DNA from: Candidatus Cryptobacteroides faecigallinarum
Lineage (GTDB): Bacteria > Bacteroidota > Bacteroidia > Bacteroidales > UBA932
DNA: 54,312 nucleotides
Reading direction: 5' to 3'
Assembly: GCA_017695015.1 (NCBI GenBank)
Contig: JADIMD010000021.1
Span: 1 to 54,312 of the forward strand
The notes below the pieces were generated by a model. That model was not told where the DNA came from, made no database searches, and saw only the letters and a list, made by a program, of their open reading frames with translations. Positions 1 to 10,087 of the stretch are shown here, piece by piece. Within the stretch, counting starts at the first letter, position 1; every line of letters begins with the position of its first letter. Made by a program: the position numbers and the translations under genes.

Positions 1-744
1 TACACCCTCATCAAGGATATTCACAACTTCGCTAAAGAGTACCTGCGGGAGTGGTTCCCAAAGCTGGTGTCCTATCAGACATTCAATTACCGTCTCAACA
101 GGATGGCCGGAGCTGTCACGGAACTGTCCTCGCAGTTGTTGCGCATGTTCAAGCCTTCTGATTGTCAGGAAGATACCGTCATCGTTGACTCAATGCCGAT
201 AATCACATGCTGCGGAAGAAACCGTACCGGCAAGGTCGCCAGGGATATCGCTGACAAGGGATACTGTTCTACCAAGAACCTCTACTATCATGGACTGAAG
301 CTTCACATGGTAGGCTATTGCAGGAAAGGACATCTTCCTCACCCGTGCCAGATAGCGCTGTCACCTGCCTCCGAGAATGATCTGAAGGTCTTCCAGAGCG
401 AATGCATGCCGGATCTTTTCAACAAGAAAATCTTCGCTGACAAGATATACCGAAGCAGTGACTACTGGGAGAAGGAGAGACGCAACAAGGCCAATGTGTT
501 CTATGCTCCTGTCAAGTCCATCAAAGGGGCTTCTGAGGAAGAAAAGCAGAGGTGCAAGGCCGCCGATGACCTTTATTCTCAAGCCGTTTCATCTGTCAGG
601 GAACCCATTGAGGCTCTCTTCAGTTGGCTGAACGAAAAAACAAATATTCAAAGAGCTTGTAAGTGCCGCTCTACTTGCGGACTCCTAATTCATACGATGG
701 GTAAGGTTGCCATCGCTTTTTTATACCTTATTTTCAACTACTGA
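1..744 (+). CDS. DDE transposase, 5' end outside the window
   Basis: The frame is open from base 1, so the gene starts upstream of the window; a GTG at 67 is only an internal codon. The visible 247 residues look like a Bacteroidota transposase of the IS4/IS982-like DDE type. A plausible catalytic triad is present: Asp in DSMPI (codon at 187), Asp in ADKIY (codon at 439) and Glu in EALFSW (codon at 610). The C-terminus ends naturally (YLIFNY then TGA). It would catalyse cut-and-paste movement of its insertion sequence. No right terminal inverted repeat could be assigned in the following 130 bases. It lies directly upstream of PUL1 on the same strand. The family assignment between IS982 and IS4/IS5 is uncertain; that it is a transposase is fairly sure. 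Confidence 0.8.
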   Translation, partial: YTLIKDIHNFAKEYLREWFPKLVSYQTFNYRLNRMAGAVTELSSQLLRMFKPSDCQEDTVIVDSMPIITCCGRNRTGKVARDIADKGYCSTKNLYYHGLKLHMVGYCRKGHLPHPCQIALSPASENDLKVFQSECMPDLFNKKIFADKIYRSSDYWEKERRNKANVFYAPVKSIKGASEEEKQRCKAADDLYSQAVSSVREPIEALFSWLNEKTNIQRACKCRSTCGLLIHTMGKVAIAFLYLIFNY

Positions 745-874
745 TTCAAATGAAAAATTATAAATCCCTGAATTGTGTATCTGTAAAAAACAGAAAACAA
801 ACATTCGAAAATGAATATTTAACATAGCATATGGATATTCTTTGCACATTTGATGCACCTGAAACCACATAATT

Positions 875-3800
875 ATGTCAAGAATCAAAAATTTGGGAGC
901 AATGGCAGCCATGGTGTTGCCTATGGTTTCTCAAGCAGAAAGCCGTACCACAGGATCGGCTGAACATGATGCAAGACCTAACATATTGTTCATAATGGCG
1001 GATGATCTTGGGTATTCAGATCTATCATGCTATGGTCAGGAACGCTGGGAAACACCGCAATTGGACAAACTTGCATCACAAGGGATCCTGTTTACCAGTT
1101 TTTATTCTGCTTCGCCTGTCTCCAGCCCCTCACGTGCTGCATTTCTTACAGGTCGATATCCGGCAAGACTTGGAATCCAGGGTGTGTTTTTTCCTGATAG
1201 CTATACAGGGATCCCTTCTGATGAAATTACTATTGCAGAGCTTCTTAAAACTGCCGGATACGCTACTGGTATCGTAGGCAAATGGCACTTGGGGCATATG
1301 CGCCAATATTTGCCGCTGCAGAATGGATTTGACAGTTACTTCGGAATTCCATACAGCAATGATATGGCCTCTCAGATCTATATGAGAAATAATGAGGTTG
1401 AATCATTTCATATAGACCAGAGAATGACTGTACAGAGGTATACATCCGAGGCAATTGATTTTATAGACAAAAACTCAGACTCTCCATTCTTCCTCTTTTT
1501 GTCATACAATATGATGCATGTCCCGATCTATGTATCTCCGGAATTTGACGGTGTGACAGGAAAGGGCTTGTATGCAGATGCAATGACAGAGCTTGACTGG
1601 AGTGTCGGCAGGCTGATTGAAACACTTGAGTCGAAGAATCTGCTGGATAATACCATTGTCATATTTACGAGTGATAACGGACCATGGCTTCAGGAAGGTC
1701 CTTATGGAGGAACCGCAGAAACTTTGAAAGAAGGGAAGGGCACCGACTATGAAGGCGGTGTCAGAGTCCCGTGCATAGTGTATGGCAAGAACATAGCTGA
1801 AGGAAAAGTCTATGATGATGTAGCCACTATGATGGACTGGTTTCCTACATTTGCAGATCTCGCAGGAGTACGGGTTCCGGACAATTCTGTTATCGATGGT
1901 TGCAATCTTGCAGATGTTTTAAATGGCAAAGGCAAGAGAGTGAATTCTGAATATGCCTATTTTGCAAAAAACAACAAAGTAACGGCATATCGTAGCGGCA
2001 GATGGAAGATTCTTTTACCGGACAACGGGTATCGGGGAAATTTCTGGAAAGAGCCAGTGGCGCCAAGGGATACAATGCTGATCGACTTGGTTTCAGATTC
2101 AGATGAATCAGATAACCTCTGGAAAAAAGAAAAGGTTGTGGCAAAGGAAATGCTGGAGAAACTGGATTCTTTTGCAAATTGTTTCGGGAAAATTCCTGCT
2201 CCAATGGTACAGTCGGGCAACAATCAGATGAAGAAGTTGAACGCTGATAGAAAAGATATTATTGAACAGGCAAAGAAGACAGGATATAGGACAGCACAGC
2301 GGAACTATATTAAAGAAAACGCTTTTTATCATAAGGCAGATTCCGTTTTGGGCTTGATGACACTCCAGGAAAAAATCGGTCAGATGGTTCAATTTTCAAG
2401 TCCGCTCAATGTAACCGGACCGGAAATGATATCAAGTGACAAGCTGCAATTGATAAGCCAGGGAAAGGTGGGGTCAGTGCTGAATGTCTATGGTGTGGAG
2501 AATGTCAGAAAATATCAGGAGGCTGCAATGAAATCAAGGCTCAGGATACCTTTGATATTTGGTCTTGATGTAGTCCATGGATTCAGAACTGCTTTTCCGA
2601 TTCCGTTGGCCGAGGCGTCGAGTTTTGATCTGGAGGCAATAAGGCAAAGTGCGGCAGCTGCAGCAGCTGAAGCTACAGCAGCTGGTCTGAACTGGACCTT
2701 TGCACCTATGGTTGATATTTCGTATGATGCGAGATGGGGCAGGGTTATGGAAGGTGCCGGGGAAGATCCATATTATGGTGCTCAAGTGGCAAAGGCCCGC
2801 ATTTCAGGTTTTCAGGGCCAGGATTTGTCAGATACCTCTACACTGATGGCATGCTGTAAACATTTTGCTGCATACGGTGCTCCCGAAGCCGGGAAAGACT
2901 ACAATAGTGTAAATATAAATTCCGGAGAGTTTGCAAATTTCTATATGCCTCCGTACAAGGCATCCGCAGAAGCAGGTGCTGCAACCTTTATGACTGCTTT
3001 CAGTGACTTCAACAATATCCCAAGCACGGCAAATGAGTTTTTATTGCAGACTCTTCTTCGTGATACATGGAAATTCAGCGGATTCGTAGTAAGTGACTGG
3101 GGCTCGGTTGCAGAATTGGTAGCCCACAGGGTTGCTGAAGACAGATGTGATGCGGCCCGTAAAGCTGCAGTAGCCGGGGTTGACATGGATATGGAAGGAG
3201 GGTGCTACAGTGATTTCCTTGAGGAACTTGTTGAGGACGGCATAGTCAGTGAGCGTGCTGTTGATGATGCTGTCATCAGAATACTGATCAAAAAATTCGA
3301 ATTAGGTCTGTTTGAGGACCCTTTCAGATATTGTGATGAAGCAAGGGAAGCCAGGATTACCGGCTCAGAAAAAGTAAGGCAACTTGCTTTGGATATGGCA
3401 AAAAAATCAGTAGTCATGCTTAAGAATGACGGGAATATCCTCCCGAAGCAACTTGAAGATGTGTTGTTGGTAGGACCTTTGTCGAAATCAAAGAAGGATA
3501 TGTCCGGTTTCTGGGCAAATGAATCTGATACGACAATGAATGTGACACTGTATGAAGCGCTTAAAAAAAGAAATATAGATGTAGAATATTTCGACGGCTA
3601 TGGATTAATGGATAATTCACAGAAAAATCTCAGAAAAGTCCTGAATGCAGCAAAAGGAAAGGATGCAGCGATCGTCGTATTGGGAGAAAGATGGAATGAA
3701 AGCGGAGAAGCAAAATCCAAAGGTCTGATTGAATTGCCTGAATCCCAGCAGAGAATAGTTTCTGAACTATCTCGTACAGGTGTACCGGTCATTGCGATAA

Positions 3801-4444
3801 TAATGGGAGGCAGACCTTTGATATTCAACGAAGTAAGCCGCGAGGCAGATGCAATTCTGTTCAGCTGGTGGCTTGGAGCGGAAGCCGGCAATGCATTGTG
3901 TGATTTGATTGACGGCACAGCAGAACCTTCTGCAAGACTTCCCATGACATTTCCTAAAAGCATAGCACAAATACCGATCAGGTATAACTTCAAAAGCACA
4001 GGACGTCCGCACGACCCTCGCAACAGTTATTCCTGCGGATATATTGACATGGACAGCGAACCTGCATATCCTTTCGGTTTCGGATTGGGCTATACTTCAT
4101 TTGAATATGGGGACATAGAGCTTCTTCCTGGAAACGGCCGTGATATCCATGCTGTTGCTGTTGTCAATGTAACCAACACAGGTTACCGGTCGGGCAGTGA
4201 AATTGTACAACTTTATATAAGGGACAAGGCTGCATCTGTTACAAGACCTGTCAAGGAACTCAAGGGGTTCAGAAAAATCACCCTCAATCCTGGCGAGACC
4301 GCAGAAGTATCTTTTGAAATAGGGGATGAACAACTGGGGTTTTATGACAATGATTTCAATTTTATAGTTGAAAAAGGTGGTTTTGAAATATATATAGGCG
4401 GATCTTCAGACATTGATGAGCATACGGATTTCATTCTTGAGTAA
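875..4444 (+). CDS. Secreted sulfatase-GH3 glycosidase fusion
   Basis: One uninterrupted 1189-residue frame joins two enzymes. Residues about 1-22 are a signal peptide (hydrophobic, ending near SQAES). Residues about 33-470 are a family S1 sulfatase: metal-binding MADD (D43, D44), the maturation motif S83-S-P-S-R87 followed by AAFLTG, and TSDN (D267, N268). Ser at the key position means formylglycine must be made by an anaerobic anSME-type enzyme. Residues about 490-1189 are a complete GH3: TIM barrel starting at LTLQEKIGQM-like sequence, KHFAAYG near 661, nucleophile Asp741 in VVSDWG, the alpha/beta sandwich domain, and a C-terminal fibronectin-III-like domain. GH3 enzymes are exo-beta-glucosidases, xylosidases or similar. 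The fusion suggests consecutive desulfation and exo-cleavage of the same sugar. It is the first gene of PUL1. Upstream 745-874 holds a near-consensus TATTCTTTG at 836, which is only weak promoter evidence. Sulfatase subfamily and sugar specificity cannot be told from sequence alone. Confidence 0.92.
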   Translation: MSRIKNLGAMAAMVLPMVSQAESRTTGSAEHDARPNILFIMADDLGYSDLSCYGQERWETPQLDKLASQGILFTSFYSASPVSSPSRAAFLTGRYPARLGIQGVFFPDSYTGIPSDEITIAELLKTAGYATGIVGKWHLGHMRQYLPLQNGFDSYFGIPYSNDMASQIYMRNNEVESFHIDQRMTVQRYTSEAIDFIDKNSDSPFFLFLSYNMMHVPIYVSPEFDGVTGKGLYADAMTELDWSVGRLIETLESKNLLDNTIVIFTSDNGPWLQEGPYGGTAETLKEGKGTDYEGGVRVPCIVYGKNIAEGKVYDDVATMMDWFPTFADLAGVRVPDNSVIDGCNLADVLNGKGKRVNSEYAYFAKNNKVTAYRSGRWKILLPDNGYRGNFWKEPVAPRDTMLIDLVSDSDESDNLWKKEKVVAKEMLEKLDSFANCFGKIPAPMVQSGNNQMKKLNADRKDIIEQAKKTGYRTAQRNYIKENAFYHKADSVLGLMTLQEKIGQMVQFSSPLNVTGPEMISSDKLQLISQGKVGSVLNVYGVENVRKYQEAAMKSRLRIPLIFGLDVVHGFRTAFPIPLAEASSFDLEAIRQSAAAAAAEATAAGLNWTFAPMVDISYDARWGRVMEGAGEDPYYGAQVAKARISGFQGQDLSDTSTLMACCKHFAAYGAPEAGKDYNSVNINSGEFANFYMPPYKASAEAGAATFMTAFSDFNNIPSTANEFLLQTLLRDTWKFSGFVVSDWGSVAELVAHRVAEDRCDAARKAAVAGVDMDMEGGCYSDFLEELVEDGIVSERAVDDAVIRILIKKFELGLFEDPFRYCDEAREARITGSEKVRQLALDMAKKSVVMLKNDGNILPKQLEDVLLVGPLSKSKKDMSGFWANESDTTMNVTLYEALKKRNIDVEYFDGYGLMDNSQKNLRKVLNAAKGKDAAIVVLGERWNESGEAKSKGLIELPESQQRIVSELSRTGVPVIAIIMGGRPLIFNEVSREADAILFSWWLGAEAGNALCDLIDGTAEPSARLPMTFPKSIAQIPIRYNFKSTGRPHDPRNSYSCGYIDMDSEPAYPFGFGLGYTSFEYGDIELLPGNGRDIHAVAVVNVTNTGYRSGSEIVQLYIRDKAASVTRPVKELKGFRKITLNPGETAEVSFEIGDEQLGFYDNDFNFIVEKGGFEIYIGGSSDIDEHTDFILE

Positions 4445-4468
4445 TATGGTTCAATAATACATTTGATT

Positions 4469-5305
4469 ATGAAAAAACTTCTGATATTGGCGACATTAGC
4501 CATACTGACCGCCGGCAAATTGTCCGGCCAGAAAATAACCAGAGATACAATTGATTATAAGATTATAGGCAAGGATACCTTGTCGATGATTGTTGTCAAG
4601 CCGGCCGGATGGGAAAACAGGACAGATATTCCAGCAATGGTATTCTTCTTCGGAGGGGGATGGAATTCCGGGACATATGGACAATTTTTTCCACAGGCAA
4701 AGGTCCTTGCCCAAAAAGGAATGGTGGTATTTCTTCCGGATTATAGGGTAAGGAACAGGCAGGGGACAACACCATTTGAATCATTGTCTGACGCAAAGTC
4801 TGCAATGCGTTTTGTCAGAGGACATTCTGAGATGCTCCACATTGATGAATCAAGAATAGCAGCAGGAGGAGGGTCTGCAGGTGGACATCTTGCTGCTGCC
4901 TGTGCCTGTATTTCAAAATATGACAATTATGGTGACAACCTGAATATATCTCCAAGGCCAGATCTGCTGGTGCTTTTCAACCCTGTAATAGATAATTCTC
5001 CTGACGGCTACGGATACGACCGAGTAAAGGATGATTATATATATTTCTCCCCGATGCACAATATCACAGAAAAATTCCCTGATACAATTATAATGTCTGG
5101 AGATAAAGATAAAATTGTCTCTGTCCATACCTTGGAGTCTTTCCGCGATAAAGTTTCAGCAAGCGGGGCAGACTGTGAACTGCACATCTTCAAGAATGCT
5201 TCACATGGCTTTTTTAACAAAACAGAAAAGACAGAAGAGTTTTATAATGAAACAGTAGAACTGATGGTCAATTTCATGACCAGAAAAAACTATATAACCA
5301 AATAA
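4469..5305 (+). CDS. Exported alpha/beta hydrolase, esterase-like
   Basis: The start is taken as ATG 4469; a TTG six bases upstream is in frame but less likely. The 278-residue product begins with a typical signal peptide (MKKLLILATLAILTAG) and has the hormone-sensitive-lipase/acetyl-xylan-esterase-like layout: an oxyanion region FFGGGW, nucleophile Ser136 in GGGSAGG, an acid in SGDKDK, and the histidine in HGFF near the end. It probably removes acyl groups from the PUL1 glycan in the periplasm. It lies 24 bases after the sulfatase-GH3 fusion and 23 before SusC, so it belongs to the same operon. The oxyanion motif is FGGG rather than the usual HGGG. Esterase activity is a family inference; a peptidase or a lactonase is possible. 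Confidence 0.8.
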   Translation: MKKLLILATLAILTAGKLSGQKITRDTIDYKIIGKDTLSMIVVKPAGWENRTDIPAMVFFFGGGWNSGTYGQFFPQAKVLAQKGMVVFLPDYRVRNRQGTTPFESLSDAKSAMRFVRGHSEMLHIDESRIAAGGGSAGGHLAAACACISKYDNYGDNLNISPRPDLLVLFNPVIDNSPDGYGYDRVKDDYIYFSPMHNITEKFPDTIIMSGDKDKIVSVHTLESFRDKVSASGADCELHIFKNASHGFFNKTEKTEEFYNETVELMVNFMTRKNYITK

Positions 5306-5328
5306 TCCAATTATTAGACAAACTAAAC

Positions 5329-8300
5329 ATGAAAAGGGTGAAATTATTGTTTTTGTGCGTTTTGCACGCTCTATTTTTCCTGGCTTTCGAGGATATCGGT
5401 ACCGCCCAGTCCAAATTGCTGAAAGGTACCGTGCTTGATGAGAGCAACCTTCCCCTTCCAGGTGCGACCGTAAAGGTTGATGGAACAAATGTCCACACCA
5501 CTACCGGTCCAGACGGTAAGTTTGAACTTAGCCTTCCATCCAAAAATGACGGTACATTTACTGTACAGTTCCTTGGCTATGTAGACACAAAGGTAAAGAT
5601 AGGTAACCAGACAGAATTCAATGTAATCATGGAACCGGACAGGATGGCCCTCCAGGAGGCTGTTGTCTCTGCCGGTTATGGAACAATGCGTAAAAGTGAT
5701 ATCACAGGGGCATTGACATCTGTTATCGTAGATGATGTTACATCCAGACGGGTAACATCAATTGACCAATTGTTGTCCGGCCGCGCTGCCGGTGTTGTAG
5801 TGACACAGGGAAGTGCTGCTCCAGGAGGAGCCATCAAGATCCGCATCAGGGGTACAAGCTCACTCAGAGGTGACAATGAACCTCTTTATGTAGTGGACGG
5901 AAGCATTCTTCAGGCAGACGCAATGGCGGATCCGCTTTCGACCTACGGTCAGAATAAGGGCAATGCGACCCAAGAAGGACAGAATCCGTTGTCGATGATA
6001 AATCCACAGGATATCGAATCAATAGAGATTCTGAAGGATGCATCAGCAACTGCGATTTACGGATCTCAGGGAGCCAATGGAGTTGTCCTTATTACCACAA
6101 AACAGGCCGGGAAAGGAAAAATGAGCATAAAATATAACGGGACATTCACCGTATCGACTTTAGCGAAAAAACTTGAACTGCTCTCTCTTCAGGAATATGT
6201 TGATTTCCGTAATGCACTTTATCTTGCAAATGGGAATACGACAGATAAGATGGATATGACGAATCTTGTCGAAACAGACTGGCAGGAGAGGATTTTTCAG
6301 CCGAGCTTCAGCCAAGTTCACAGATTGAGTATCATGGGAAACAACAAGGGTACCAATTATTATATTGCAGGCGGATTTTCGGACAGGAACGGACTGGTAT
6401 CAACAACGGGACTTGATCAGCAGGACCTCAGGGTGAATTTAAAGCAAGAGCTTAATGACTACATAAATCTGACATCCAACACAATGCTGTCAAGGACAGT
6501 AAACAACATGACAACAGGGGCAAATCTCAATGGAAACGCCAGTCTTTTATATCAGGTCCTTGCAAAAGGACCGTACGAAGGGAATTATAATGCAGATGGT
6601 ATTTTTGATGAGAGTTCTGTCCTTGAAACGCCATTGACATGGCTTGATAATTATGACGATGAGACAGAAGAGTTCAGGGTGAACTCTGTACTCGGAATTG
6701 ATGCAAAGCTGACCAAATGGCTTACATGGTCAAATAAACTCACCATAGATTACAGGTCATCATCCAGATTGAGGTGGTATGGTCCTGGAACATATCAGGG
6801 AAACCTTGCAAACGGACAGGCATCTCTCGCGGAAATGAGAACATTTACATACAATGTCGAGTCCTTGCTGCAGTTCAACAAGAAATTTGCCTCTTTCCAC
6901 AACATTTCGGGTACTGCTGGTATTGTGTTCAATGACAAGACCTATAAGTTCAATGGCGCTGTGGGAGAAAATTTTGCAAACTTCCTGCTCAGGGGTTCAG
7001 GTATTGCTGCAGCCCAGACATATTATCCCATCGTATACAATGCAAATGACCAGCAGCTTTTTTCAGCTTTGGCAAGGCTGATATATTCATACAAAGATAA
7101 GTATGTGCTGACAGCAACTTTCAGGGCTGATGGAAGCAGCAAATTCTATGGGGCGAACAAATTCGCATATTTCCCGTCATTTGCGGGAGCGTGGAGGATC
7201 ACAGAGGAGCCTTTTATGGATAATGTAAATTTTGTCTCAAACCTCAAATTGAGACTGGGATGGGGACAGGTAGGAAACCAGGCAGTTGCTCCGTATCAGA
7301 CATTGCCTCTCTATAACAAGAATTCTTATGCCCAGTCTGGAAACGGAGGTATCATCACAGGATATGTCCCAGGCAATATAGCAAACAACGACTTGAAATG
7401 GGAAACATCCGAACAGACAAATATTGGACTGGATGTAGGCCTTTTCAGAGACAGGGTGAACTTTTCTGTTGATGCATATCTCAAGAATACAAAGGACCTC
7501 CTCCAGCAGTTTGCGGTACCATCATCGACAGGATTCAAGAACATGTGGCTCAACAGAGGTGTGATCCAGAACAAGGGTATAGAAGCAACCTTGAATGCTA
7601 CAATCCTGAGATTTGCCGAATTTGAGTGGAATCTCTCAGCCAATATATCTGTCAACAGGAATAAAATCATTTCTCTTGGCATGGAGCCAACTCAGATAGG
7701 CGCATTGAAGGATGTTGCCGGCTATCTGGGAAGCAACATAACCTCAGGCCAGTCAATCCAGGCGCCGGCAAATGCCTTTTTTGAAGGTATGCCGATTGGA
7801 GTATTTTTCGGATATCAGACAGCCGGAATAATGTCACAGGATTTCTATGACAATCAGGACCCTTCCAATAGACTGAAGCTTAATGGAAATGAAATCAAAC
7901 CGGGAGATATAATATATGTTGACCAGAACGGGGACAACAATGTCACTCCTGATGACAGGGTCATAATTGGAGACCCGAATCCGGATTTTACCTATGGATT
8001 CCAGACGGGATTCATATACAAGAACCTCTCCCTTGATATTTCATTCAATGGAAGCTTCGGTGCGCAGATCGTGAATGCAACAAGGGCCCGTCTGGAAAAT
8101 CTTTCGGAAGCAAACAACAAGTTCAGGCCTGCAGTAGTAAATGCCTGGACACAGGAAAATCAAGATACTTATTATCCGAAGATAGGATATGTTCCTATGA
8201 CATCCAATCTTACAGACAGGTTTATTGAAGATGCAAGCTTCCTCAGGATCGAGTCAATAAGCCTCGGCTATACACTGAATCTCAGGAAATGGATGAAATT

Positions 8301-8475
8301 CGTGCAATCTCTTACTATCAATGCTTCTGTAAACAACCTATGGGTCTTTACGAATTATTCCGGATATGATCCTGAGGTGGACAGCTTCACAAACGATCCA
8401 AACAGAATAGGCATAGACCTCAATTCATATCCTAGATCACGGAATTTCATTTTGGGAGTCTCATTAACATTCTAA
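5329..8475 (+). CDS. SusC-like TonB-dependent glycan transporter (PUL1)
   Basis: This 1048-residue outer-membrane protein has a signal peptide (to about residue 27), a carboxypeptidase-D-like regulatory domain (about 28-115, with PGATV and the GYVD turn), the SusC-type linker VVSAGYGT-RKSDITGA, a plug domain containing IRGTSSL and LYVVDG, and then a long beta-barrel ending in phenylalanine (GVSLTF). Length and end are normal for SusC. It imports oligosaccharides produced at the cell surface, gated by the SusD lipoprotein encoded 10 bases downstream and powered by TonB. It is flanked by an esterase and three sulfatases, so the imported ligand is probably sulfated or newly desulfated. No N-terminal STN signalling domain is seen, so it is not expected to talk to an anti-sigma factor; regulation is more likely by the HTCS at 14743. 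Confidence 0.96.
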   Translation: MKRVKLLFLCVLHALFFLAFEDIGTAQSKLLKGTVLDESNLPLPGATVKVDGTNVHTTTGPDGKFELSLPSKNDGTFTVQFLGYVDTKVKIGNQTEFNVIMEPDRMALQEAVVSAGYGTMRKSDITGALTSVIVDDVTSRRVTSIDQLLSGRAAGVVVTQGSAAPGGAIKIRIRGTSSLRGDNEPLYVVDGSILQADAMADPLSTYGQNKGNATQEGQNPLSMINPQDIESIEILKDASATAIYGSQGANGVVLITTKQAGKGKMSIKYNGTFTVSTLAKKLELLSLQEYVDFRNALYLANGNTTDKMDMTNLVETDWQERIFQPSFSQVHRLSIMGNNKGTNYYIAGGFSDRNGLVSTTGLDQQDLRVNLKQELNDYINLTSNTMLSRTVNNMTTGANLNGNASLLYQVLAKGPYEGNYNADGIFDESSVLETPLTWLDNYDDETEEFRVNSVLGIDAKLTKWLTWSNKLTIDYRSSSRLRWYGPGTYQGNLANGQASLAEMRTFTYNVESLLQFNKKFASFHNISGTAGIVFNDKTYKFNGAVGENFANFLLRGSGIAAAQTYYPIVYNANDQQLFSALARLIYSYKDKYVLTATFRADGSSKFYGANKFAYFPSFAGAWRITEEPFMDNVNFVSNLKLRLGWGQVGNQAVAPYQTLPLYNKNSYAQSGNGGIITGYVPGNIANNDLKWETSEQTNIGLDVGLFRDRVNFSVDAYLKNTKDLLQQFAVPSSTGFKNMWLNRGVIQNKGIEATLNATILRFAEFEWNLSANISVNRNKIISLGMEPTQIGALKDVAGYLGSNITSGQSIQAPANAFFEGMPIGVFFGYQTAGIMSQDFYDNQDPSNRLKLNGNEIKPGDIIYVDQNGDNNVTPDDRVIIGDPNPDFTYGFQTGFIYKNLSLDISFNGSFGAQIVNATRARLENLSEANNKFRPAVVNAWTQENQDTYYPKIGYVPMTSNLTDRFIEDASFLRIESISLGYTLNLRKWMKFVQSLTINASVNNLWVFTNYSGYDPEVDSFTNDPNRIGIDLNSYPRSRNFILGVSLTF

Positions 8476-8485
8476 ATATTGAATC

Positions 8486-10087
8486 ATGAAAATACGCCAT
8501 ATTTTTATTTCACTGCTTTCTTCGGCAATGTTCTGTTCGTGCGAGGGTTTTCTCGAGGAAACACCCAAGACGACACTGACATCAGTTGCTGTATTCGGAG
8601 ATGACGAATCTGCAACATCTGCAATGGTCGGCTGTTATGCATTGCTCTGTCAGTATGATTATTTTGCCCAGACATTCTGGGAGGCACATAATATGAATTC
8701 CACCGAGTATACATCGGCCATTACCAACGGAAACTATGCGACACAGCTTTCCAATTTTACATCGAATTCAGCTCTTGGCACCTACAATTCAATTTATAGA
8801 ACTGCATACGCGGGAATCAATGCTATAAATCTCATGCTCGAGAAAATTGAAGATGCTCCGGTTTCTGAGGCCGTCTCAAAGAATATCAAAGGCAACGGCC
8901 ATCTTCTCAGGGCGATGCTTTATTTCAATCTTGTAAGGGAATTCGGCGGTGTGCCGCTTGTTCAGAAAAGCATAACTACTTTGGAAGAAGCACATTCCCC
9001 CAGAGCATCCAAGGAGAGTGTATATGAGGCTATAGTAAATGATCTTGATGAGGCATGGAATAATCTTCCGGAACCGGGAGCCAATCAGACGGGATTTCCA
9101 CACAAGTGGGCAGCGAAAGCATTGTTGGCTAAAGTATATCTCACAATGACGGACGGAAAGGAAGATTCGCCATACTGGGAATTGTCGTACAATATGGCAA
9201 AAGAAGTCTATGATGAACGTGTCTATCAGCTTGTACGTCCTTTCTCGGCATTGTGGGATCCGACAAAAGAGAATTCCGTCGAATCGATACTGGAATTTCA
9301 GCTTAGCGAGATGACAGAAGGCAGGCTGATGAGCGTCAACATGCCTCAGGATGTAAACCTGATACCTAATGTGACATTTAACAGCAATACTGCACGTATA
9401 CGGCTTAATCCTGAAATATATGACGATTTTGTATCCAAGTATCCAGGTGATCCGAGATTTGAATGTTCCATATTGCATACATCAATAAACCAGCTGATGA
9501 ACAACGGAACAACACCACTGAGATATATATATCCTTCAGATGTTACCTCTATCTGGTCTGTATTTCCGTTCTGCAGGAAATTCATAGACAAGAACTCTGT
9601 CGGAACAAAAGGAGCAAACAATTTCATTTATATGAGATATGGTGAACTCCTGCTCATTCTGGCCGAAACAGCAAATGAACTTGGATATCCAGAGGCTTTG
9701 GGATATGTCAATGAACTTCTGGACAGGGCGAGGGATGCGGATGGAGATGGAAACCATAGTGAGACAGAAATCCAGCCGGCTGCCTGGGAGAGCGGTATGA
9801 GCAAAGAGGAGTTCAGGGCGGCTATAATGCAGGAACGCCGTTTTGAACTGCTCGGAGAATGTCATTCCTGGTTTGATGAAAGACGTAGGGGAGAGGAGTG
9901 GCTTCTTGAATGCTTCAGGAATCACAATTCAAGGACAACCACTACAAAGTATGCATCGAAACCAGGTATGTATAAATATCCTGAGGATATTGAGCAGGTA
10001 AGGAAACTGATGTTGTGGCCGATTCCACTGGAAGAAATAACCAACAATATGTCAATCTCGCAGGAAGATCAGAATATAGGATGGTAA
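8486..10087 (+). CDS. SusD-like glycan-binding lipoprotein (PUL1)
   Basis: The 533-residue product has a lipoprotein signal (MKIRHIFISLLSSAMFCSC, lipid Cys19) and the SusD/RagB architecture: tetratricopeptide-like helices at the N-terminal half (YNSIYRTAYAGINAINLML, GHLLRAMLYFNLVREFGGVPL) and the C-terminal signature ERRFELLGECHSWFDERRRG. SusD proteins cap the SusC barrel on the outside of the cell and bind the target glycan through aromatic residues. It starts 10 bases after susC. Its stop codon TAA overlaps the start of the next sulfatase (TAATG), so the two are translationally coupled. The ligand is unknown; neighbours suggest a sulfated beta-glycan. Confidence 0.95.
   Translation: MKIRHIFISLLSSAMFCSCEGFLEETPKTTLTSVAVFGDDESATSAMVGCYALLCQYDYFAQTFWEAHNMNSTEYTSAITNGNYATQLSNFTSNSALGTYNSIYRTAYAGINAINLMLEKIEDAPVSEAVSKNIKGNGHLLRAMLYFNLVREFGGVPLVQKSITTLEEAHSPRASKESVYEAIVNDLDEAWNNLPEPGANQTGFPHKWAAKALLAKVYLTMTDGKEDSPYWELSYNMAKEVYDERVYQLVRPFSALWDPTKENSVESILEFQLSEMTEGRLMSVNMPQDVNLIPNVTFNSNTARIRLNPEIYDDFVSKYPGDPRFECSILHTSINQLMNNGTTPLRYIYPSDVTSIWSVFPFCRKFIDKNSVGTKGANNFIYMRYGELLLILAETANELGYPEALGYVNELLDRARDADGDGNHSETEIQPAAWESGMSKEEFRAAIMQERRFELLGECHSWFDERRRGEEWLLECFRNHNSRTTTTKYASKPGMYKYPEDIEQVRKLMLWPIPLEEITNNMSISQEDQNIGW

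Noticed and set aside
10015..10086. Start of the sulfatase at 10015
   Set aside because: This part lies inside the end of susD in another frame and would put a polar sequence before the signal peptide; the ATG at 10087 gives a normal signal peptide and a TAATG overlap.
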